Positions 48,497 to 60,209 of a DNA stretch of 64,000 bases are shown one piece after another. The notes beneath the pieces were generated by a model. The model saw only the letters and a list, made by a program, of their open reading frames with translations, was not told the origin of the DNA and ran no database searches. Within the stretch, counting starts at the first letter, position 1, and each line of letters opens with the position of its first letter. The translations under genes and the position numbers were made by a program. Origin of the DNA: Nigrospora sphaerica (lineage: Eukaryota > Ascomycota > Sordariomycetes > Amphisphaeriales > Apiosporaceae); NCBI GenBank assembly GCA_018287875.1, contig JAGVVL010000002.1, positions 5,518,001-5,582,000 of the forward strand. Direction: 5' to 3'.

Positions 48497-50183
48497 CGTA
48501 CGTCTGTCCGTCCGTGCGTGCGTGCGTGCGCGTTCTGGCGGATTGGCTCTACGTATGGGTACTGAACGAGAGGATATTGTACAACCGCGCCGAGGGGTTG
48601 GAGAAAAAACAGGACCAAAAGCCCACGGTTCGCGAGTTGTGATGTACAAAGTGCTGGGTGGGAATGGATGATGCAAATTCCCCCCTCCCCAGACAGACGG
48701 GACAGCGGGTAGTAGAGATGAATGGGGTGCTCCTTAGCGCCTGCTGACCTGCAAACCCAGAACGGAGGGGCACGTCAGAGAACCCTCAGGCAACATCCAT
48801 GGAGGGGACTTTCCGCCCAATCCACCCGTTACCCAAGAAGTTGGATGGTTGGCTGCTTACTATCTACCTCGTACAACTAGCATACATGCTCTAAACTGTA
48901 GCATGCTGTCCATAGGAACCGTCGGGCCTGGGGATTGCGGGTTGGGGGCGGGCGCTTTCGGGCTGGGCCCCCGTCGACCCCCTGCCCTCGGATTTTAGTG
49001 GACATGCAGTTAGACACAGCGAGGGGGAGGGAATTCAGGTGGGACAATGGGACTTTAGGATGCCCCTCTCTGCGTCGAGACTTGAGTGCCCATGATCAGT
49101 GTGCATTATGAGGTATATGCTCTACTCAAGAAGGTATCCCGCGACACGTGTATACGCTCGTCCCGATCGAGAAACTAGTAGCAGCCCAGCAAGGTCGTCC
49201 CATTCCGTCGAATGAAGCAACGGATAAGGCGCGGAGTGGAAGCTAGGTAGAGACGACCGGCAGAGGTTGCTCCCAATCGGGGGTCACGATCACCGAAAAG
49301 CCCCGTCCAATTTTCCAGCCCGTCCGCATTTTGAAGTGGAAGTTGGACATGTCCGGAAACAGCACAAGGGTGTACACCATGGGTCGCGTGGGTTGTGTGG
49401 CAATGGATGCCTTGCCTACCGTTCATGAATACAGTCCGTCAGGTACACGGATATGATGGGAACCATGCGGCATCGATTACGCCTACAGTAACAAGAGCGC
49501 TGGAAAGCTGCGCATACTTATTATGCAGTAGCCAGGGGGAGGGAGGCTATTAGTAGTACATGGCTCAAAAAGGCCCCATCGGAAAGTGGTGTCACGTAGG
49601 CGAGTAGTACCAACGCGTGCAGGTGCGCCTGCGAGACAGGACAGACACCCAGCCCGCCAGTTGCATTGGCCTTTTTTCCATTGCAACGTTCCCTTCTCCT
49701 GGAACCCACTTCACGACGCACATACATGAACCGGAAACAAGTCGAACCCGTCTTGCCGCCTTCTAGTTGGTTTCTCTCGCATTCGCAGAACGCGACATCA
49801 ACCCTTCCACTTTCTAACGTCCCCGTACCGACAATACTGGGAAGCCCCCTGTCAACACGTTGTAATACTACCCACCCCCGAGGAGGCTGAGTTCCCGACT
49901 TATCTGCTTTATTACCTACTCTGTGTACTAAACGCCTTTTTGCCTTCCAACTATCTTCCCCGAGGGAAATAGTACCCAGGCTGGAAGCCGGTAGATAAGA
50001 AGAGCTACTTACGAACTCGACGCCATATCTGCGCCACGACAAGTGTTCCGAGTCTCGAAGCTCGGCGGCAGCCTCCTTTTGCCCTCTCGCTCGCGCACCA
50101 CAACCCCCCTTCCCCCGTATCCATCCCATCCCACGTGCCTCCTATCTCTCTACCCCACATTATCAAGCCCGTCGTCACTACCC
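48497..50183. other. Divergent promoter: GILT-like and hexokinase-like genes
   Basis: This 1.69 kb separates divergent genes. The last ~130 bp before the hexokinase ATG is pyrimidine-rich. A 202-codon minus-strand frame (49521-50129) has no recognisable domain. I see no gene. Confidence 0.6.
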
Positions 50184-51957
50184 ATGAAGGCCATCGACAT
50201 AGACGAGTTCCTGCGGCCTCTACGCCTCGACACTCTCACTGCACATTGTCTGGCCCGCGAGTTATGCACAACTTTCAAGCGTCTAGCCGCCGAGTCCGAC
50301 GACCAGTTTCTGCCTACCCCCGTGACCGAGACTATACTGCGGCCACCAGCGGGGGACGAGAGAGGACGGTAAGCAAATCCGGCGGCTCGGGTCCCCCAGG
50401 CCGTCTTTCCATGCCTTGGCGGCGGCAACCGGGTTTCCATGATGCCTTCGCCCTGACCGTTCCGAACAGATTACGGCTGCTGACCCAGACGCCCCAGATA
50501 CCTCGCGATTGATATGTGAGATCAACCGCCCAACCCACCAGCTGAGGACGCGTATGCATGGCTAACTGCGCACTCGCACTAGCGGAGGCACCAATCTGAG
50601 AGTTGGCTTCATCGAACTCCTTGGTAGAGGAAACCCGGCCGATGCCGCAACGGTAAACGGTTCGGGGGTGGCGGCCCCTCCGGTTCGGCTGCGGCGGCAT
50701 CTTGAACGCTCCTGGCCCATTCAGGACCTCCTGAAGAACGAAAATGCGGACCACCTATTTTTCTGGATAGGCAGCTGCATCGCCGAGGTCGTCGATGTGG
50801 GGTGCCGGGAATTCGGGCTCCCTCGCGATGAGCCCTTGTCTCTGGGCGTAACCTTCAGTTTCCCCATGGTCCAGCACACGCTGACGGAAGCGACGCTGAT
50901 GGCCATGGGCAAGGGTTTCGCCATTACGACCAACGCCGACCTGGCGTCGCAGCTGTCCCAGGGCTACGAGACAGCGCGAAGGCCCGGCCTGCCCCCTGTA
51001 AAGATTGCGGCCATTGCGAACGACGCCGTCGCGACATTGGTGTCCTTTGTGTACCAGGCCCCCGAAAGCGCGTCGTGCAGAGCGGCCATGGGCCTCATCT
51101 GCGGGACGGGCTCCAACGCCACCACCGCGCTGCCCGTGAGCATGCTGAAGCCAAGCAAGCTCCCGCAAATCCAGAGCGGGCACGAGGCGCGCGCAGAAGA
51201 CCTCAAGGTAGCCGTCAACACGGAGTGGTCCATCAACGGAACGGCGGCGGCTTTGCGGTCCTTCAACCTGGTGAGCAGGTGGGATGAGCAGCTCGACGCT
51301 GCGGGGGAGATGCCGGGGTTTCAGCCGCTGGAGTATATGACGGCAGGTAGATACCTGGGCGAGCTGGGTCGCATCATTTTGTTGGACTATCTGGCGGAGC
51401 GTGGCTACCATACAGATGTGCTACCCGAGAAGCTACGGAACAAATTTGGGCTCACGACGACTTTCTTGAGCCATTTCAAGCCCTTGCATGCCCCCGTCCT
51501 GCTGGGCCGGCTGGAGGCCGAGTTTCCCACTGCGGCGGCCGGCTCGTCTTTCACGTGGACCGAAGAGATGACGTCAGTTGTCTACAGCATAGCGAAAGCC
51601 ATCGAGGTTCGCGCCGCGGGCATCATCGCGGCCGCCACGGTGGGCCTGCTCGCCTGTGCGGGCGATATCCCGCTTCAGCAGGAGCAGCGTCCCGTGGAAA
51701 ACGGAGAGCCCGCGAGGCAGGCGGACGCGCCACCACAGATGGATCTAGTGGTTGGCTTCACCGGGGGCTGTATAGCACACTTCCAGGACTACTTGTCGGA
51801 TTGCCGTGGGTTCCTGCAGGGCATACTAGAAGCCGAGTTCGGCAGCGCACCGCCGGTCCGGATATCGCTACACCCATGTCACGACGGTGGCATTACCGGG
51901 GCAGGCGTCCTCAGCGGAGCTTCCCGCATCAGTTCGGAACATGTGCAGGAGTCGTGA
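50184..51957 (+). CDS. Divergent hexokinase-family protein
   Basis: A 525-residue hexokinase-fold protein. I join 50184-50368, an 18 nt micro-exon 50498-50515, and 50583-51957 (introns 129 and 67 nt). The micro-exon restores the phosphate-1 motif as GRYLAIDIGGTNLRVGF (Gly-Gly at residues 69-70). Other blocks are GVTFSFPMVQ, GKGFAI, IANDAVATLVS, GLICGTGSNATTALP, VNTEWSINGT and PLEYMTAGRYLGELGR. Counterparts of the sugar-contacting Ser, Lys, Asn-Asp and two Glu residues are kept. The surrounding motifs differ from canonical enzymes (NDA for NDT, GSNATT for GTNAAY, HDGGITGAGV for the C-terminal DGSGKGAA). It therefore resembles the atypical fungal hexokinases (HxkC/HxkD-XprF type, some regulatory and non-catalytic) more than housekeeping hexokinase or glucokinase. 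Catalysis is undecided. Confidence 0.87.
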
Positions 51958-52935
51958 TGCGGCGTCATGCATTGGTGGCGCCGGCTTGGACGACTGGCGG
52001 TACATACCGGCGCCCCCGCATGCGTTATGGAAAAGCGGCCACGGGCTCGATCCGCTGTGCTCGCATGTGTAGAGAGTGTGTGTGTATTGGAGATGCAGTC
52101 GAAGCGGCCGTTTGCGGGTGCCGTGTCCCCCCCTTCCCCCTACTATGCACCCACCCCCTCCCTCACAATACACGGCCGCAAGTGCCATGGTCCAACAGGA
52201 AGACGGCGGTAGTTTAGAAATAGAAAAAACCATATTCACTCTCGCGCACACCCTTTCTTACAGCGCGCCGGTTTGCACAAGAGCCATGCCGGCCGGGGTG
52301 ACCCCTAAGACTGGTTTATTAGATCGTTAAGGTCGCAGACGAGCATTGCACACATGCTAAGCTGCCAGATGTGCAGTAGCCCCATGTCGAGAAACGATTC
52401 AGAACCGCAGGCGGCTTACAGTGCATCGATTCCCGCGGGGCTATGACTGCCGATCCTTTGCCCCGGTTTTCGGCCGTCATCTTCCCAAGCTTCTGCTTAC
52501 TCGGCGACTCTCTCCATTTCTCCGTCCGTTTTCTCTGCAGATGCTGGAGGGGAATAAGTTGCCCACCCACGCGCTGTCCGTCCAACACCGATACTAAGCC
52601 AACTACATGACTAGATAGAATTTACTTACCATCGGTATGTAAAAACCCGGGGGGATTGTCCTGTGGTGGGCTACGCAAGTTGTATCGTGTTGCCAACAGC
52701 TCAGCTCGAGGTCACGCACGAGGCAGCTTGAAGGTTCTCCGTCTGCCTCACTATATTTGCTTGACGCTCGCTTTCCTAGTTGGGTGGTTTTACCCCGCCT
52801 TCGTCATCTTCGTCGTGACGAACCCCGAACAAGAAGGCCTCGGACCGGCCGGGTCTCGTGTTCTTCCCACCGCTCCTTCGGCTCTGCGCGGGGCCACTTC
52901 CCTCCCCCCCCCCCTTCCTACTCGGCCCGTTCGGC
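51958..52935. other. Intergenic region upstream of the second MFS gene
   Basis: This 978 bp lies between two plus-strand genes. It holds the hexokinase-like 3' flank and the transporter promoter, ending in a C-run (about 52906-52915) just before the ATG. No exon is recognised. Confidence 0.6.
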
Positions 52936-54937
52936 ATGGCCACGCAAGACGACGCGAGCGGCGATGGCGCCGGCGCGGCGACGGAGCGAACGGCGCTCCT
53001 CCGGGCCGCGTCCCCCGACGGCGGCGCGAGCGAGGAGCTCGACGCCGCCGAGGCGGACCTCCTGCTCGCGCGCACCGCCTCGGCCTCGAGCGCCGCGGCA
53101 CTGGGGCCCGAACCCTTTGACTCGTCGCTGCGGCGCGGGCCGCCGCGTCCCGGCCCCTCGGGAGGCGGCGGCGGCGGCGGCGAAGACGTGGAGTCGGCGC
53201 CGCGCCGGCAGCCGCGGACCTACCTCCTCGACACGAACCCGCGGCAGTTCCGGGTCGTGTTCGCGAGCGTGCTCATGACCTTCTTCGTGGCCAACTTTGA
53301 CGGCACCATCATGGCGTCGAGCCACCCGGCCGTGACGTCGGCCTTCGGCGCCTCCAACAGCGCCTCGTGGCTCTCGACGGCCTTCCTGCTGACGAGCACG
53401 GCCTTCCAGCCCGTCTTCGGCCGCCTCAGCGACACCGTCGGCCGCAAGGCCCCCTACCTCCTCACCCTCGCCCTCTTCACCGCCGCCACGCTCTGGTGCG
53501 CCCTCGCCGGCAGCATGACGAGCTTCATCCTCGCCCGCGCCCTCTGCGGCCTCGGCGCCGGCGGCATGGCCACCATGGGCAGCATCATCACGAGTGACAT
53601 GGTCGATATCGAGCAAGTTTGCGCCCCCCCCCCCTTTACCACCCTGTAGGCTGACACACTCCGGGTGACCCCCCGCAGGCGGCGCGGCCCCTACCAGAGC
53701 TACCTCAACATCGCCTACGGCGTGGCCTCGGCCATGGGCGCGGCGCTGGGCGGCGTCATGGCCGACCGGCTGGGCTGGCGGTGGGAGTTTGGCGTGCAGA
53801 TCCCGCCCCTCGTCGTGCTGTTCGCCGCCGCCGCCGCGACGCTGCCGCCCGAGCTCGGCATCTACGCCGAGCGCGAGAGCTTCGTCGTCGCCATGAAGGC
53901 CTTTGACTTTCGCGGCTCGCTGCTGCTGGCCACGTCGACAACCTTTTTGATCCTGGGCCTCAACCTCGGCGGCAACGTCCTGCCCTGTAAGTTTTCTTCC
54001 GTGCGGGGGAAAGGGAAAGAGGGGAAGAGAGGAAGAGATTCGGGAGCACCCCAAAAGCTGACGTGTGTTCTCACCCCCCACCCCTCCAGGGATCCACCCC
54101 GTCGTCCTCGGCTCCCTCGTCCTCTTCGCCCTCTGCTTCCCGGGCTTCCTGTACTGGGAGACGCGGGCGCGGCGGCCCATCATGCCGCCGGCGCTGCTCC
54201 GGCGGGCGCCGCACGCCAACCTGATCCTGGCCAACAGCGTGGCTGCGGCGCTGCTCAATGCCGTCCTCTTTAACGTGCCCCTCTTTTTCCAGGCCGTGCT
54301 GCAGACGACGGCGACCGAGGCCGGGCTCTGGCTCGTGGCGCCGACGGCCGTGGCCTCGACGACGGGCGTGCTCACGGGCTTCCTCGTCGCGCGCACGCGC
54401 CGCGTCGGCTGGTCCCTCGCCGCCGGCGCCGCCGGCTACCTCGTCGGCAGCGTCGCCCTCGCCGCCGCCCTGCGCCGCGGCCCCCCGCGTCTCGCCTACC
54501 TGCTCGCCCTCGTGCCCGCCGCCGCCGGCCAGGGCTTCCACTTCCCCGGCACCTTCCTCGCCGTCCTCGCCGCCAGCGACGACGCCGACCAGGCCGTCGT
54601 CACCGGCACCCTCGTCCTCTGGCGCGCCCTCGGCGGCGTCGTCGGCGTCGCCGCCAGCAGCCTCGTCCTCCAGAACTCCCTCGCCCGCTACCTGCGCGCC
54701 TACGTCGTCGCCCCCGACCGCCCCGGCGGCGCCGCCTGGCGCGACGCCCTCATCGCCCGCGTCCGCGGCAGCGTCGAGGCCGTCGCCGCCCTGCCCGACG
54801 GCCCCACCAAGGACCAGGTTATCCGAAGCTACGAGTCCGCCCTGCGTCTTACTTTTGCCTCTTGCATCGCCCTCGCCGTTTTGTGTGCCGTCTTGCTGGC
54901 GCCCGTACGCCTCCCGCGCTTGGGGGCGAGAAAATAG
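52936..54937 (+). CDS. MFS transporter, DHA2-like (14-TM type)
   Basis: A 610-residue drug:H+ or amino-acid-type exporter of the major facilitator superfamily, similar in layout to vacuolar basic-amino-acid (Vba) and Azr1-like proteins. Exons are 52936-53612, 53679-53986 and 54090-54937. The first intron begins with GC rather than GT (GCAAGT, the canonical GC-donor consensus), with a CTGAC branch and CGCAG end; only this junction gives DMVDIERRGPYQSYLNIAYG in frame. The second intron is 103 nt. The ~95-residue N-terminal tail is acidic, Gly/Ala/Pro-rich with ERTALLRA. Family motifs are FFVANFDGTIMASSHPAV in helix 1, GRLSDTVGRK in loop 2-3, and RALCGLGAGGMATMGSI. Third codon positions are almost all C or G. 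The substrate is unknown. Confidence 0.9.
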
Positions 54938-55280
54938 GCCTGAGGCGGTGGGCATTCGTCGGCTGCACAGGTGTAGACCGATGTAGTACATGACGCTGAC
55001 GCCGTTCCCCGTACATTGGGTCCTAGACGGCCGGACGGGAGAATCCATAGTGAAATAGTTGTCGCCTGTTGTTGACAGCCCTGGTACTTGCGTTTAGTAA
55101 GTACACTGCTCATGTTCCTTCTTGTGGACGCTCCCTTTTTCACATAACCGATGTAACTGATGGGTACTGTGCCATCCGAATGCTATTATGAACCCCCTTC
55201 TGCCTTTGCATTCCGTGCTTCACGGGCCGCCTCCCGCACATGCAATTTGGTGATAATACAATTCGTCCGCCTCTCCTGCT
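54938..55280. other. Convergent intergenic region
   Basis: This 343 bp lies between the 3' ends of the MFS gene (plus) and CEF1 (minus). It should hold both 3' untranslated regions; no gene is seen. Confidence 0.6.
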
Positions 55281-57629
55281 TCAGCCATGGCTGTTAACAC
55301 CATTGACATTGCCGCCGAGCGAGTCCAATGCGTCCCGGGCCGTTCTGTACTGCTCCTGCGCCTCCCTTTCCCGCCGGCTGATCAGAGACACCTCTTCGCG
55401 GAGAGCGTCCAGCCGGCCTTTCATGGCGATGTCCTCGGAGATTCTTAGTGTCTCGAAGCCGTTCAGGGCGTTCCGCGCAAGGTCCAGCTCTTTGCTCCTT
55501 TCTGCCATTTTCTGCCGCAGCATCTTGGCCCGATTCTGGTAGCCGCCCAGGTGAAGGTTGAGTTTCTTCTCGAGCTTGGCGCACTGCTCGACAGTTTCCG
55601 TCGTCTCGTCCTGGACCCGGCGAAGGGCCGACTGCATCATCCGAACTTGCACCTGCTCTTCGTCGTCTTCATAGCACCCCAGGCCCAACAGCGCGCTATT
55701 GCTGTTCGGGCCCTCAAACACAGCGGCCACCTCCTCCGGGTTGGCTTGTGCTTTGAGCTCCAGCAGAACCTGTAGTCGGGCCTCGGCGAGCGAGTTGTCG
55801 TCCAGCTCCGGCACGCGAGCCGGCTTGCCCTTGACTTGGCCGCCGGGCAGCGGGAATCGCGCCGCGTCGTTGGCGACCAGGAGGGCTGCCTCTCGCGCGA
55901 TCATCGCCTGGATCGGGTCCTCCACAGCCAATGCCCGTTCGACGAGGGCATCTATGTCGACCGTTGCCGGTCGCGGTAATCCTTTCTGCATGACCTGGGT
56001 CCGCCTCTTCCGTTCCAGAGCTTCCTGGGCCTCGCGGTATTCGCGCTCGCGCCGGTCTCTTTCCGCGGCGTCCTCCTCGCTCTCCTCGGGGGCGACGATT
56101 TCCATTTCGTCTTCGGGGGCCTCCAGTTCCCATTCGCTCTCTTTCGGCTTGGGCAGAGACGAAAGCCCCCTTCTCACTTGGTTCTTGTATGCCGTTTCCC
56201 GTGCGCGCACCTCCTTGGCAGAGCCTGGCACGAGGGCCATGTCGTCGCCCGTGTTGAGAGCAAACTTGTCTCGGGGTGTGCGCAGGGGCGTCTGGCCAAC
56301 CCTTCCGGGCGTAGCTCCCACACCCGCTCCACCGGCCCTGAGCGGCGTAGCCAGTGGGTTAGGGGTGGCCATAACCTGTTTACGGGGCGTGACGCCGTCA
56401 AAGCCCGTCGAGCCGGCGCCCTCCTGCAAATCGGCATTCTCCCCTCCCAGCAGGGCCGACTGGTTGTCGGTAAGGGCCTTGATGTTTCGAATCTCGTTGG
56501 CGATGTGGTCCTCTTGGGCGGGCGCCATCGGCGTCCGAATCGGCGTCTGCGAGGCCAGGGACGAGTAGGACCCAACGAGTCCCCTGGTGGCATCGTTGTC
56601 GCTCGCCTGGGCAATCATGCTCGCGCGCTCCCCCATCATGCCCATCTTCACAATCTCCTCCAGCTCGCCGTCGCCGACCTGGGGTGCCGGCAGGTTCAAA
56701 GCGCGCCGCTTGCTGCTCTGCTCGGCTTCCCGGATCTTCTGCATCTGGCCGGCCTTCATGGCGGCCTGCATAGCGGCCGAGGAGCCATCCTTGTCGTTCT
56801 TCCGCTTCTTTCTCTCGCCGTCGTCGTCTTGCTCGCCCTTGCGTTTGTTGGCAAGCTGTTGCTTCTGGGGGTCGAAGGCGGCGCGCTGGCGCTCGTTTAC
56901 GAGCTGCTCCTCGGCCGTGTCGTAGAAGCCGCGGACCGGCGCTTTCTCGAACGGAATGTCGGCGTTGTAGTCCATCTGGCCCTTCTTCCGCGTGGTGACC
57001 TTGATGTTGATGCCCGCCGTCTTGAGCTCGCGGCGCTTCTGCAGCGCCGCGAGGCGGCGCGATTCCTCCTGCTGGCGTTCTCTGGCCTTCCGCTTCGCCT
57101 TCTTTCCCTGTGTGTTGGCCAGGCGGGCACGCGCCTCGCTGAGCATCTCCTTCTCATCCTCGTCGAGGTCAATGGTATCGGGTTTCGCAGGCTTCGTCTC
57201 GGGGTTCGGGTCGACTTCGCCGGGGCGCAGCTTTCGAACATCGTCGGCGGTGGGGGCCTGCGTCTCGCCGCCTTCGGGGCCCGTCAGGCCCAGCGCGCCG
57301 GACTCGCGGGCCTCGGCTTCGTCCAGGAGTTTCTGGTATCTCTCGAGACACTGGTTCGCGGTGCGGCCGACGAGGGGAGCGATGGTGCGCCACTGGGTGG
57401 GCATCAGCTTGGCCAGGTGCAGAAGCCGCTCGTCCTCCTCCTTGCTCCATTCAATCTTCTTGATGCTGGGGTCCAGCCACTCGTTCCACCGCGCCTTGCA
57501 TTGTTTGGGCGTCTTGCGCTGGAGCAGCGACGACACGCGCGCCCATTGCTGCAGCCCGTACTTGGACACGGACGCCTTGAGGATCTCATCCTCGGCGTTG
57601 GTCCAAACGCCGCCTTTGACGACGGGCAT
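55281..57629 (-). CDS. CEF1: Pre-mRNA splicing factor Cef1/Cdc5
   Basis: A 782-residue core protein of the NineTeen (Prp19) complex in the spliceosome; nuclear. It is intronless. The start [20 protein letters not shown] opens the first Myb repeat (residues ~5-55), which carries QWARVSSLL and [17 protein letters not shown]. The second repeat (~57-106) has [24 protein letters not shown] and [15 protein letters not shown]. Further on are the acidic [32 protein letters not shown] block, [32 protein letters not shown] and a long C-terminal coiled-coil (about residues 680-770). The length matches CDC5L/Cdc5 orthologues better than the shorter yeast Cef1. Reading further upstream from 57755 would need a GTG or other non-ATG start. 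Confidence 0.97.
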   Translation of the reverse strand: MPVVKGGVWTNAEDEILKASVSKYGLQQWARVSSLLQRKTPKQCKARWNEWLDPSIKKIEWSKEEDERLLHLAKLMPTQWRTIAPLVGRTANQCLERYQKLLDEAEARESGALGLTGPEGGETQAPTADDVRKLRPGEVDPNPETKPAKPDTIDLDEDEKEMLSEARARLANTQGKKAKRKARERQQEESRRLAALQKRRELKTAGINIKVTTRKKGQMDYNADIPFEKAPVRGFYDTAEEQLVNERQRAAFDPQKQQLANKRKGEQDDDGERKKRKNDKDGSSAAMQAAMKAGQMQKIREAEQSSKRRALNLPAPQVGDGELEEIVKMGMMGERASMIAQASDNDATRGLVGSYSSLASQTPIRTPMAPAQEDHIANEIRNIKALTDNQSALLGGENADLQEGAGSTGFDGVTPRKQVMATPNPLATPLRAGGAGVGATPGRVGQTPLRTPRDKFALNTGDDMALVPGSAKEVRARETAYKNQVRRGLSSLPKPKESEWELEAPEDEMEIVAPEESEEDAAERDRREREYREAQEALERKRRTQVMQKGLPRPATVDIDALVERALAVEDPIQAMIAREAALLVANDAARFPLPGGQVKGKPARVPELDDNSLAEARLQVLLELKAQANPEEVAAVFEGPNSNSALLGLGCYEDDEEQVQVRMMQSALRRVQDETTETVEQCAKLEKKLNLHLGGYQNRAKMLRQKMAERSKELDLARNALNGFETLRISEDIAMKGRLDALREEVSLISRREREAQEQYRTARDALDSLGGNVNGVNSHG

Positions 57630-60209
57630 CGTGTCGAGAAGATGGCAAGCCGGTTGGAACGGGGGTGGGGGATGCGGCGTCGAAGCCGGAAATGTTGATG
57701 CTCCAAGTTGTCGTTGATACCGGGGGCGAGGCTGCGCTATGGATCGAAAACACACTGCTTGGGCTGGGGACCCGCGGGTGCAGGTTGACCAAGCTTCGAA
57801 GTTTCGCGCGTTTAGGTTGGATGGAGAGGTCGGTAGGCGCTTGCCGGGGGTGGTGGTCAGCCACTTTTTCTATCCTGGTATCTGTGGCTAGGCAAGTGGC
57901 TTGGCGTCCAGTTGAAAGCGTACCTGACAACACCAAGGGATCGTGCTCCGCAATGCTGCAATGTATAGCTTTGCCCCGACGGGAATGCTAAACAGCTGCC
58001 AACCCGCTCTCGAAAGGCTGTTGACATTTATCAAGTATGTGGCATTCAATCTTTATTAGTGCAATATTGAACCAGAACTTTTTTTTTCAAAAGCATTTGC
58101 TGAAGGTTGTCGGCGTGGCGGGCGCTGTGCTCAAATGTCTTAACCCAAAGCTATGGCACCGTTCGTCGACGCGTTGCAGCATCGTTCACTTCTTGCTTCC
58201 TCCAGCACCCGCCAATCTCAAGACAAGAAAGCGGCTGCTTTCTTCGCGAGGATATAGCGCCGGTATCCTTGGCTTTGTGCGTAGTCGCAAGCTAGACCCA
58301 GGAGGTGTAGATGACTGGAACGTACCCGACCGTATGCCGGGTCATCGTGGAGTTTTTAGTAGACGTTCCTGCGCCCCCTTCCCCCGAAATAACGTGCGGC
58401 TCCTCTAGGAAATACTCGCTAACAACTGAGGGACTGCCTGTGGTGTGCGGCCGTGCAGAACCTGTCATAGCTGCTTGATGGAGCGTACCTCGTCGTCGAG
58501 TCCTATCTGGAAGCCGCCCGGCTGCTGCTGCCGTCTTCTGCTCTCAATGAATGGCGAAACAACGGCCGTAGCGGGCAACAATTTTCTCTCAGAACCCGAA
58601 CTGGTTGCCGAGGCCATGCTCAAGTATCTACCTCTCTGACTGGCCGTAACCGACCCGGGGGGGGGGCGGATGCCACTGGTGGGCCGGACCCGTCCCGGCA
58701 AGAAGGCCGGGGGAGGCAGGAGGACGGGAGTGTCGCTACCCAGAGTCGAAATACCCCAGCCCACTCCGTCCCGGGATTGGCCTGGCGATTGTAAGGAGAA
58801 ATACGATCAGGAGAAGCTCCATCATCATGGCATAGCTGGGGTACGTCGTTGCTACGAATATCTCCCCCTCGGTGATGACACTGCCATGTGGGGCCCGTGA
58901 CTACGGATAACCCCCAGCACCGACTCAGCACATGAAGAACTACTAGTAGCTATCGAATACGAAGCCAAGATCAGGGCCATGTCATGTAGAATCTAAGACT
59001 GGCAAATATATGGGCGAACGTATATGTGGCGGACGCAGTGAAAGACACGGTGTGTATCATCTCAGATACAATAGGACTTAAGAGAAGGAATAGCACAGAA
59101 TATGGTAGCTGTTCATTTTTTTGCCTCGGACGATGTCTATAATACCTCTCTCCTGATGCAAACCATATTGTTTAGTTCTGTCTGTTTTACTCAGTGTACA
59201 TATGTCCACTTTCCATTCGGGATTCATGCAGGACAAGCTGGGTTTCTATACTGAGCCGCAGCCTTGTTCAGAACCTGCGGCGACAGTTGCGGCCGAGTTA
59301 CGGAATAAAATCCCACATGGCCAACGGGCAGGCAGGTGTGAGTCGTGGCTCGGCGAGGAAACACTTCTTTAGTCTGTGGGATGTTAAGGAGCTATGAATC
59401 ATGTGCCCCCCCCCCCCGTTAGACCTGGTACCGGACTATCGATGCTAATCAGGCCGTAGGACGGACTGCATGGGTTTCCTCGTACGAGAGACATCCGACA
59501 GCTACCATCCGGCAAAGTGGACGCCGGTGGGAGCGGGCAACGGACGACGGGAATACGACGATAAAGATAACTCCTTAGACCGGCACACTAGTCGCTGGGT
59601 CCAGCTGTGGCTGGCTGGTTTCTCCCTCAGCTCGCACTAATAAAAGGAGAGCATCCGAGTCGACTAGTCGGCGCCACCCACACAAGCTGCACTCGTGTTC
59701 GTTGATTGCTTACACTTCCGTACTTGGCACAACGGGGGGCTGAAGGTTCTTAACCGTGACACCCGATATTTTGCGCCTGCCGCCGGGAACGTGACAAAAT
59801 AAATGCCCCAGCGGCTTCCACTAGAGTCACGCTAGAACAGTGTCCTGGCTGGGGCGTCTTTTTTTTGTCCACGCCCTTGCCCGCTACAGATAGGGGCAGA
59901 AGGGGACGCTTCCGAACACACTGAATCACTCTCGCTAGTCGCCGCAAGGTTCGGCTGTGGCTCTCCGTTGCTAGGCCGCCCGATTCTTTGTAGGCCACGT
60001 GCGCCCCTTGCCGCCTAATGGCGCGCCTCTTCTGCTCCGGCTGATGGATTCTGTCAGATCGGCCCTCCCCCCGACCCCGACCGGGTCCAGTGGCTGGCAA
60101 TTGTGGAACCTGCGCCGGCACTTCGCACCGCTTGTACAAGGCATACACGGAGGCGTTGGATGGGAATGGGAATTAAAATATCTGGCTGGTATACGGTGAT
60201 AAGTTTGCA
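57630..60209. other. Gene-poor region upstream of CEF1
   Basis: The longest gene-free stretch besides the FAS gap (2.58 kb): the CEF1 promoter on its left and the 3' flank of the 7TM gene on its right. It includes a C run at 59408-59417 and a poly-T tract near 59859. One exon-sized open patch at about 58469-58570 is discussed under findings. No complete gene can be supported. Confidence 0.5.

Noticed and set aside
49521..50129. 202-codon minus-strand frame with an ATG in the hexokinase promoter
   Set aside because: It runs through a pyrimidine-rich promoter, has no domain and lacks splice or conservation support.
56178..57698. 506-codon plus-strand frame opposite CEF1
   Set aside because: Antisense shadow; CEF1 on the minus strand has both Myb repeats and the family's full length.
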